NCBI RefSeq assembly: GCF_001681715.1
Contig: NZ_LNWY01000019.1
Coordinates: forward strand, 62,001 to 126,000
Direction: 5' to 3'
DNA: 64,000 nucleotides
Source of the DNA: Tritonibacter mobilis
GTDB taxonomy: Bacteria > Pseudomonadota > Alphaproteobacteria > Rhodobacterales > Rhodobacteraceae
Part shown: in pieces, positions 58,109 through 64,000 of the stretch
How the letters are laid out: every line of letters starts with the position of its first letter
Numbering within the stretch: position 1 is the first letter of the stretch
Position numbers and translations under genes: made by a program
Notes under the pieces: generated by a model
The model's input: the letters and a program-made list of their open reading frames with translations, nothing else
Database searches by the model: none
Told to the model about the DNA's origin: nothing

Positions 58109-58171
58109 AGGGGGCGCTGCCCCCGGCCCTTATGGGCCTCCCCCGGGATATTTTGGGTTAGAAGATGAAGA
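58109..58171. repeat. dispersed-type intergenic repeat upstream of lpdA
   Basis: GGGGGCGCTGCCCCCGG is followed by GGGCCTCCCCCGGGATATTT and TAGAAGATGAAGA. From memory, sequences of this pattern recur between genes in many Rhodobacterales. Only one copy is in the window, so the call rests on recall. Confidence 0.5.
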
Positions 58172-58217
58172 TGCGCTCGGCAATGTCCAGAGCGAATTTG
58201 TTCGATCTGAAGGATCA

Positions 58218-58778
58218 TCAGAGCGCCTCCTTGATGGTGATTGGAGTTCCGTTTGGGACAAGCGACCAAATTTCGCGCATCTCGGCGTTGGTCACCGCGA
58301 TACAGCCGTCGGTCCAGTCCCGCATCAGGTGCAATGCACCCAAGGCCCCCCAGCCGTTGGGCAGGCCGTGGATCATGATATTGCCGCCAGGATCGCGCGC
58401 GGCGGCCTCGGCTGCGGCCTGGTCTGCGGCATTGGGGTAGGAGATATGCAGGCTCAGATGCGCGACGGAGTTTGGATTGCGCCAGTCGATTTTATAGCGC
58501 CCTTCGGGTGTACGCTCGTCGCCCTCGGACTGTTTGTGGCCTTCGGGTGCGGCCCCAAGCGAGATGTCGTAGCTGCGGATGGTTTCTCCGTCGCGCAGTA
58601 GATGCAATGCGCGGGAGGATTTGATGACGAGGATCTCATCCGCCTGTGCGTGGGCTTCGGCCATTGGCGGCGGTGTGCCGGACCCCGTGCGCGCCATCAC
58701 TTTGGTATAGGCGAAGATGGCGACGCCGAGCCCCAGCCCCAGAAGGCCCAAGCGCAGGATATGTCTGGTGATGCTCAT
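58218..58778 (-). CDS. L,D-transpeptidase family protein (YafK/ErfK-like)
   Basis: The 186-residue protein has an N-terminal anchor or signal helix (about 7-25) and a YkuD-type catalytic domain: ILVIKSSRALHLLRDGE, KQSEGDERTPEGRYKID, IMIHGLPNG and DWTDGCIAVTN. Cys is the nucleophile and the earlier His belongs to the motif; the usual SxGC reads TDGC, as in YafK-like members. It acts on peptidoglycan in the periplasm, either cross-linking or cutting. The start overlaps the MAPEG stop by four bases. Confidence 0.9.
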   Translation of the reverse strand: MSITRHILRLGLLGLGLGVAIFAYTKVMARTGSGTPPPMAEAHAQADEILVIKSSRALHLLRDGETIRSYDISLGAAPEGHKQSEGDERTPEGRYKIDWRNPNSVAHLSLHISYPNAADQAAAEAAARDPGGNIMIHGLPNGWGALGALHLMRDWTDGCIAVTNAEMREIWSLVPNGTPITIKEAL

Positions 58779-59185
58779 ATCAGGGCGGCCAACAGCATCG
58801 CCGCAGTCGCGAGATAGCCCACGGCCCAGATCAGGCTGCGCCACGGCACCCAGCCAAAGGCATAGGCCGGGATGTAAAGCACCCGCGCGCCAAGGTAAGC
58901 AAAAGCGCAGACGGTGGTGAACAGCGAGGATTGCCCCGCAAAGGTGACGACCACGCAGGCGATCGAGAAGAGGATCAGCCCCTCAAAGTGGTTGTTCATC
59001 GCCCTGAAGAGCCGCGCGGTGCGTTTGGAGACCTGATCTTGCAGGTCCCCACCCATGCGGTCCCGGTCACGGGGCCCCATGGTCTGGCCTGACTTCAGCT
59101 CAAGGTTTGCCGGCACCGCCATCAAGGCGATCTGAAAAACCTGAAGCAGGGCAGCAAGGGTGAGGGCGGTGAGTTCGGGGGTCAT
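58775..59185 (-). CDS. MAPEG family membrane protein
   Basis: The 136-residue protein has four hydrophobic segments and a charged loop SKRTARLFRAMNNHFEGLILFSIACVVV with the MAPEG signature R-xx-NxxE, written RAMNNHFE. MAPEG proteins in bacteria include glutathione-dependent enzymes, but most are uncharacterised. It is coupled by ATGA overlaps both to the upstream membrane protein gene and to the transpeptidase gene. Confidence 0.88.
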   Translation of the reverse strand: MTPELTALTLAALLQVFQIALMAVPANLELKSGQTMGPRDRDRMGGDLQDQVSKRTARLFRAMNNHFEGLILFSIACVVVTFAGQSSLFTTVCAFAYLGARVLYIPAYAFGWVPWRSLIWAVGYLATAAMLLAALI

Positions 59186-59574
59186 TTTGCAGTCATCCCT
59201 GTAAGCGCGATGAATACGCCCACGACAAAAAAAACAAAGGCCAAGAGCAACGGCCCTGCCTGAATGACCAAGAGCCAGTTAGAATGATCGAGCTTCGATG
59301 GAGCGTCTCGACCTAGGCGCGCCTGGCTGATGGCAAATGATGCAAAGAGGGTGATGACGCAGAAGACAAGTCCGCCAAGTAGGCTCATAAGAGCAAGCTT
59401 GATTTGTGGTACACTCACTGCAACCGGGCTGGTTGTGCTGATTCCACTAAGAAATGTCAGGATTACAATGAAGCCACCAGAGCATAGTGTCACCATGGTC
59501 TTGATGGAGAACATGCCAATTTCTTTAACAAGATCGGCTTCATGCTTTCGATCTATACCCGGCTGATCGTCCAT
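59182..59574 (-). CDS. three-helix membrane protein, AT-richer than neighbours, unknown
   Basis: The 130-residue product has a polar start (MDDQPGIDRKHEADLVKEIG) and three hydrophobic helices (about 26-43, 58-80, 103-126). I recognise no family. Codon use differs from the neighbours: many A/T-ending codons such as aga, tta-like and att forms, suggesting later arrival. It begins just downstream of the odhB terminator and is coupled to the MAPEG gene, so it heads a small separate transcript. The ATG is chosen over a TTG ten codons upstream, which overlaps the terminator stem. Confidence 0.7.
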   Translation of the reverse strand: MDDQPGIDRKHEADLVKEIGMFSIKTMVTLCSGGFIVILTFLSGISTTSPVAVSVPQIKLALMSLLGGLVFCVITLFASFAISQARLGRDAPSKLDHSNWLLVIQAGPLLLAFVFFVVGVFIALTGMTAK

Positions 59575-59589
59575 ATCGCGCTCCGAAGA

Positions 59590-59618
59590 AACGCGGCTGC
59601 CCAAGCGGCAGCCGCGTT
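59590..59618 (-). terminator. terminator after odhB
   Basis: A perfect twelve-base stem AACGCGGCTGCC / GGCAGCCGCGTT with a five-base loop is followed on the minus strand by TCTTCGG after a TTT. It ends the sucA-odhB transcript. Confidence 0.8.
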
Positions 59619-59624
59619 CTGAAT

Positions 59625-61130
59625 TTACAGATCCATCAACAACCGGCGGGGATCTTCCAGCGCTTCTTTGACGCGCACGAGGAAGGTCACAGCGCCTTTG
59701 CCGTCGACGATACGGTGGTCATAGGACAGCGCCAGATACATCATCGGGCGGATTTCCACTTTGCCGTTGATCGCCATCGGGCGGTCCTGGATCTTGTGCA
59801 TGCCGAGGATACCGGACTGCGGTGGGTTCAGGATCGGCGAGGACATCAGCGAGCCATAGACACCACCGTTGGAGATGGTGAAGGTGCCGCCCTGCATTTC
59901 CGCCATGGAGAGCTTGCCGTCACGGGCGCGCGCGCCTTTCTCGGCAATCGCTTTTTCGATATCGGCAAAGGACATCGCATCGGCGTCGCGGATGACCGGA
60001 ACCACCAGACCCGTGGGCGTGCCCGCGGCGATGCCCATGTGGACGAAGTTCTTGTAGACGATGTCGGTGCCGTCGATCTCGGCGTTGACCTCGGGGACCT
60101 CTTTCAACGCGTGGCAGCAGGCCTTGGTGAAGAAGGACATAAAGCCCAGTTTCACGCCGTGTTTCTTCAGGAACAGGTCTTTGTACTCGTTGCGCAGCGC
60201 CATCACCTCGGTCATGTCGACCTCGTTGTAGGTGGTGAGCATGGCCGCAGTGTTCTGGCTGTCCTTCAGACGCTTGGCGATGGTCTGGCGCAGACGGGTC
60301 ATCTTCACGCGTTCTTCGCGCGAGGCATCATCGGCAGACACCGGCGCGCGCGGGGCCGCGGGGGCCGCAGCAGGGGCGGGCGCGGATTTTGCGGCGGCGA
60401 TTGCGGCAGAGACGTCTTCTTTCATGATGCGTCCGTCGCGGCCTGTGCCTTTGACATCCGATGCGGAGAGACCGGCCTCGGCCATCGCCTTTTCCGCCGA
60501 TGGCGCATTGGCGACGTCCTTAGAGGCGGCGGCAGGGGCCTCCGCCGCAGCGGGCGCTGCAGCCGGGGCCGCCGCTACCGCTGCACCGTCACCGGAGATC
60601 ACGCCCAGTTTGGCAGAGGCATCGACCGTGGTGCCTTCGGGAGCGGTAATCTCGGCCAGCACACCAGCGGCAGGCGCGGGCACCTCGACGGAAACCTTGT
60701 CGGTTTCCAGCTCGCAGAGCATTTCGTCCTGCGCGACGCTGTCGCCGACCTTCTTGAACCATGTGGAGACGGTCGCCTCAGAGACACTCTCGCCCAGCGT
60801 CGGCACCATCACGTCAACGGAGGCCCCACCCGAGGAGGCAGGCGCCTCAGCCGGGGCGGATTTCGCTGCCGGGGCCTCTGCCGCAGCAGAACCGCCTTCG
60901 GAGATATTGGCCAAGAGCGCATCAACGCCCACGGTCTCGCCTTCCTTGGCAACGATCTCGGCAAGGGTGCCAGCCGCCGGGGCGGGCACTTCGACAGTCA
61001 CCTTGTCGGTTTCCAGCTCACAGAGCATCTCGTCTGCGGCAACAGTGTCGCCCGGCTTTTTGAACCAGGTGGCGACGGTGGCTTCGGTCACGGATTCGCC
61101 CAGAGTGGGCACGCGCACTTCGGTGGTCAT
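59625..61130 (-). CDS. odhB: 2-oxoglutarate dehydrogenase E2 (dihydrolipoyl succinyltransferase), two lipoyl domains
   Basis: E2 carries the succinyl group on lipoyl-lysine and passes it to CoA in the TCA cycle. The 501-residue protein has two lipoyl domains, each with VPTLGESV and ELETDKV (lipoyl lysine in ETDK, near residues 43 and 145), joined by Ala/Pro linkers. A peripheral-subunit binding domain follows (about 225-260, [17 protein letters not shown]) and then the catalytic domain with the closing motif [17 protein letters not shown]. coli has one lipoyl domain. It begins 14 bases after the sucA stop, so they are co-transcribed. Confidence 0.95.
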   Translation of the reverse strand: MTTEVRVPTLGESVTEATVATWFKKPGDTVAADEMLCELETDKVTVEVPAPAAGTLAEIVAKEGETVGVDALLANISEGGSAAAEAPAAKSAPAEAPASSGGASVDVMVPTLGESVSEATVSTWFKKVGDSVAQDEMLCELETDKVSVEVPAPAAGVLAEITAPEGTTVDASAKLGVISGDGAAVAAAPAAAPAAAEAPAAASKDVANAPSAEKAMAEAGLSASDVKGTGRDGRIMKEDVSAAIAAAKSAPAPAAAPAAPRAPVSADDASREERVKMTRLRQTIAKRLKDSQNTAAMLTTYNEVDMTEVMALRNEYKDLFLKKHGVKLGFMSFFTKACCHALKEVPEVNAEIDGTDIVYKNFVHMGIAAGTPTGLVVPVIRDADAMSFADIEKAIAEKGARARDGKLSMAEMQGGTFTISNGGVYGSLMSSPILNPPQSGILGMHKIQDRPMAINGKVEIRPMMYLALSYDHRIVDGKGAVTFLVRVKEALEDPRRLLMDL

Positions 61131-61144
61131 GATCTCAATCTTCC

Positions 61145-64000
61145 TCAGATGCTCAGCGCTTCGTTCACGAGCGCAGCTTGTTGGGCTTTGTGTTCGCTGG
61201 CCAGGCCGGTTGCAGGCGAGGCCGAGGTGGCGCGTCCGACGTAAACCGGACGGGTATTCTTGGCTTTGATGCGGGTCAGGACCCACTCGATATTGGGCTC
61301 GATAAAGGTCCATGCCCCTTGGTTCTTGGGCTCTTCCTGACACCAGACCATCTCCGCATCCTTAAAGCGCTCCAGCTCTTTAACGAGGCTGATCGCCGGG
61401 AACGGGTAATATTGCTCGATCCGCATGATGTAGACATCATCAATGCCACGGGCGTCGCGTTCTTCCAGCAGGTCGTAGTAGACCTTGCCGGAACACAGGA
61501 CGACCCGTTTGATCTTCTTATCCTCGACCAGTTTGGTTTCGGATGCGCCGGTTTCCGCGTCATCCCACAGAACCCGGTGGAATGACGAACCGCTGGTGAA
61601 CTCATGCGCCTTACTGACCGCAAGCTTGTGACGCAGCAGCGACTTCGGTGTCACCAGAATAAGCGGTTTGCGGAAGGTGCGGTGCAGCTGACGGCGCAGG
61701 ATGTGGAAGTAGTTCGCAGGCGTTGTACAGTTCGCCACGATCCAGTTGTCCTGACCGCACATTTGCAAGAACCGCTCCAGACGCGCCGAAGAGTGCTCCG
61801 GCCCTTGGCCCTCAAACCCATGCGGCAACAGGCACACCAGACCGGACATCCTGAGCCACTTTGATTCACCCGAAGAGATGAACTGGTCGAACATGATTTG
61901 CGCGCCGTTGGCAAAATCGCCAAACTGCGCTTCCCACAGTGTCAGCGCATTGGGTTCCGCCAGCGAGTAGCCATATTCAAAGCCCAGCACCGCGTATTCC
62001 GACAGCGCAGAGTCGATGACCTCGTACTGCGCCTGACCCTCGCGGATGTGGTTCAGCGGGTAGTAGCGGTCCTCATTGTCCTGATTGACGATGCCGGAGT
62101 GGCGCTGCGAGAAGGTGCCGCGGGTGGAATCCTGACCCGCCAGACGCACCGGATAGCCCTCGGTGAGGAGCGAGCCGAATGCCAGCGCTTCGCCGGTGGC
62201 CCAGTCAAAGCCCTCGCCGCTCTCGAACATCTTTTTACGCGCATCCAAGAACCGACCGATGGTCTTATGCACCGGATAGCCCTCGGGCAGGGTGGTCAGA
62301 CCCTTGCCAACTTCCTCAAGTGTCTCGGGCTTGATGGCGGTTTCGCCACGCTGGTAATCCTCGTCCTTGCTGTCGAGATGCGACCAGCGCCCATCCAGCC
62401 AGTCGGCTTTGTTGGGCTTATAGGTCTTGCCGGTTTCAAACTCCTCATTGAGGTGCGCCTGAAACGCCGCTTTCATGTCCTCGATCTCGCCCTCGGGGAT
62501 CAGACCGTCCTTGACCAGACGTTCCGTGTAGAGGCTCAGGGTGGTCTTGTGGCCCTTGATCTTCTTGTACATCAACGGGTTGGTGAACATCGGCTCATCG
62601 CCTTCGTTGTGACCAAACCGGCGGTAGCAGAAGATGTCGATGACCACATCCTTGTGGAACTTCTGGCGGAACTCGGTTGCGACCTTGGCCGCATGCACCA
62701 CGGCCTCCGGGTCGTCACCGTTGACGTGGAAGATCGGTGCTTCGACCACCAGCGCGTTGTCGGTGGGATAGGGCGACGAGCGCGAGAAATGCGGTGCCGT
62801 GGTGAACCCGATCTGGTTGTTCACAACGATATGCATGGTGCCGCCGGTGCGGTGGCCGCGCAGACCAGAGAGCGCAAAACACTCCGCCACAACGCCCTGA
62901 CCCGCAAAGGCCGCGTCGCCGTGCAGCAGGATCGGCAGAACTGCCGTGCGTTCGGCGCGGTCATTGAGCTGGTCCTGCTTGGCGCGGACCTTGCCCAGCA
63001 CAACCGGGTTCACCGCCTCAAGGTGCGAGGGGTTCGCGGTCAGCGACAGGTGGACCTTGTTGCCGTCAAATTCGCGGTCCGAGGACGCCCCGAGGTGATA
63101 TTTCACATCGCCCGAGCCATCCACATCTTCGGGCTTGAACGACCCGCCCTGAAATTCGTTGAAGATCGCGCGGTAGGGCTTTTGCATCACATTGGCCAGA
63201 ACCGACAGACGGCCCCGGTGCGGCATGCCGATGACGATATCCTTAACGCCCAGATTGCCGCCGCGCTTGATGATCTGCTCCATCGCAGGGATCAGGCTCT
63301 CGCCACCATCGAGACCAAACCGCTTGGTGCCCATGTATTTGACGTGCAGGAATTTTTCGAACCCTTCGGCCTCAACCATCTTGTTGAGGATCGCCTTGCG
63401 GCCCTCACGGGTAAAGGTGATTTCCTTGTCGTAGCCCTCGATGCGCTCTTTCAGCCATGCAGATTGCTCCGGGTCGGAGATATGCATGTACTGCAGCGCA
63501 AAAGTGCCGCAATAGGTCCGCTTCACGATGTCCACGATCTGACGCATGGAGGCCACCTGCAGCCCCAATACGTTATCGATAAAGATCGGACGGTCCAGAT
63601 CAGCGCCGCTAAAGCCATAGGTCTTGGGGTCAAGCTCCGGGTGCGCGGTGCTGGCGCGCATGCCCAAGGGGTCGAGATCGGCCGCCAGATGGCCCCGGAT
63701 ACGGTAGGCCCGGATCAGCATGATGGCGCGGATCGAGTCGAGCACCGCACGCTGGATCGCCTCGTCAGAGACCTCAACGCCCTTTTCTTTCGCCTTGTCT
63801 GCGATCTTCTTGCCTGCAGCCTTTGCCTCAACGGGGGCGGGCCACTCACCGGTCAGCGCCGCTGTGAGGTCGTCAGCAGGTGCGGGCGGCCAGTCGTTGC
63901 GCGCCCAGCTTGGGCCTGCGGCTTCGGCTTTCACATCCGGTTCAGCATCGCCCATGGCGCGAAAGAACTCGGCCCATGCAGCATCTACCGCATTGGGATC
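61145..64000 (-). CDS. sucA: 2-oxoglutarate dehydrogenase E1 (partial, start outside window)
   Basis: E1 is the thiamine-diphosphate enzyme that decarboxylates 2-oxoglutarate. The frame runs to the right edge of the window ([20 protein letters not shown]), so some N-terminal residues are missing; about 951 are present. Seen are the [14 protein letters not shown]3/E2-binding start region, [14 protein letters not shown], the TPP site [14 protein letters not shown] and [11 protein letters not shown], and [14 protein letters not shown]. It is followed closely by odhB. The lpdA gene for E3 lies about 3 kb further on. Confidence 0.96.
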   Translation of the reverse strand, partial: DPNAVDAAWAEFFRAMGDAEPDVKAEAAGPSWARNDWPPAPADDLTAALTGEWPAPVEAKAAGKKIADKAKEKGVEVSDEAIQRAVLDSIRAIMLIRAYRIRGHLAADLDPLGMRASTAHPELDPKTYGFSGADLDRPIFIDNVLGLQVASMRQIVDIVKRTYCGTFALQYMHISDPEQSAWLKERIEGYDKEITFTREGRKAILNKMVEAEGFEKFLHVKYMGTKRFGLDGGESLIPAMEQIIKRGGNLGVKDIVIGMPHRGRLSVLANVMQKPYRAIFNEFQGGSFKPEDVDGSGDVKYHLGASSDREFDGNKVHLSLTANPSHLEAVNPVVLGKVRAKQDQLNDRAERTAVLPILLHGDAAFAGQGVVAECFALSGLRGHRTGGTMHIVVNNQIGFTTAPHFSRSSPYPTDNALVVEAPIFHVNGDDPEAVVHAAKVATEFRQKFHKDVVIDIFCYRRFGHNEGDEPMFTNPLMYKKIKGHKTTLSLYTERLVKDGLIPEGEIEDMKAAFQAHLNEEFETGKTYKPNKADWLDGRWSHLDSKDEDYQRGETAIKPETLEEVGKGLTTLPEGYPVHKTIGRFLDARKKMFESGEGFDWATGEALAFGSLLTEGYPVRLAGQDSTRGTFSQRHSGIVNQDNEDRYYPLNHIREGQAQYEVIDSALSEYAVLGFEYGYSLAEPNALTLWEAQFGDFANGAQIMFDQFISSGESKWLRMSGLVCLLPHGFEGQGPEHSSARLERFLQMCGQDNWIVANCTTPANYFHILRRQLHRTFRKPLILVTPKSLLRHKLAVSKAHEFTSGSSFHRVLWDDAETGASETKLVEDKKIKRVVLCSGKVYYDLLEERDARGIDDVYIMRIEQYYPFPAISLVKELERFKDAEMVWCQEEPKNQGAWTFIEPNIEWVLTRIKAKNTRPVYVGRATSASPATGLASEHKAQQAALVNEALSI

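Noticed and set aside
56580-58601. 673-codon open frame on the plus strand opposite the EthD-like gene and lpdA
   Set aside because: It mirrors a well-supported dihydrolipoyl dehydrogenase; high-GC codon bias keeps the opposite frame open. Its translation has no family features.
59715-61244. 509-codon plus-strand frame opposite odhB
   Set aside because: Mirror of the lipoyl and linker repeats; Gly/Arg-rich and without motifs.
1-64000. CRISPR array, prophage, insertion sequence, tRNA or rRNA
   Set aside because: No regularly spaced repeats, integrase or transposase genes, or cloverleaf/rRNA signatures were seen on either strand.

Overview
The window reads as ordinary, gene-dense chromosome of a marine alphaproteobacterium of the order Rhodobacterales, most likely the Roseobacter group. 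I infer this from gene content and layout (plant-type GshA tail, pyrB linked to a dihydroorotase-like gene, argH followed by small lipoproteins and lysA, a TIGR02302/DUF4175 protein, aa3-type oxidase subunit IV, DUF6173) and from high GC with many ATGA-type gene overlaps. No tRNA, rRNA, CRISPR array, prophage or insertion sequence is visible. Both ends cut genes: the 3' end of gshA at the left and the 5' part of sucA at the right.

Region by region. 0-5 kb: a small membrane protein, a YHS-domain protein, and a minus-strand pyrimidine group pyrB - membrane protein - pyrC-like - plsY. 5-19 kb: YqgE, a stand-alone DsbD-N protein, a Nudix hydrolase, an RND pump with its adaptor, a minus-strand run moaB - lysE - phosphoesterase - uracil-DNA glycosylase - threonylcarbamoyl-AMP synthase, then an acyl-CoA dehydrogenase coupled to a metallo-beta-lactamase-fold hydrolase. 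19-24 kb: divergent mntH/mntR with a palindromic operator, cytochrome oxidase subunit IV, a lipoprotein and azlCD. 23.7-28.3 kb: a molybdenum-cofactor cluster fdhD - small membrane ORFs - mobA - mobB - unknown - moeA. 28-32 kb: greA, and a glyoxalase-fold gene divergent from soxR with a soxS-like SoxR promoter between them. 32-39 kb: ETF-ubiquinone oxidoreductase, a TPR protein, ispE, a long-chain polyprenyl diphosphate synthase and a tRNA-type methyltransferase. 39-45 kb: exporter plus LysR regulator, phaA/phaB and an EAL protein. 45-56 kb: tlpA, argH, two mini-lipoproteins, lysA, DUF4175 protein, zinc-ribbon protein, ftsE-ftsX-plsC. 56-64 kb: the 2-oxoglutarate dehydrogenase genes sucA-odhB and lpdA, with a small unrelated group (membrane protein, MAPEG, L,D-transpeptidase) between odhB and lpdA.

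No wholly new multi-gene system stands out. The best leads are: (i) a palindromic intergenic repeat family with copies at about 5.2, 19.6 and 28.3-28.5 kb, the last an inverted pair; (ii) well-matched SoxR and MntR sites; (iii) enzymes that have lost hallmark residues (dihydroorotase without its metal site, family-4-like uracil-DNA glycosylase without most Fe-S cysteines, FdhD without the CxxC, EAL protein without DDFG); and (iv) unexplained small genes, including a membrane ORF interrupted by an in-frame TGA just before mobA and two overlooked lipoproteins between argH and lysA.
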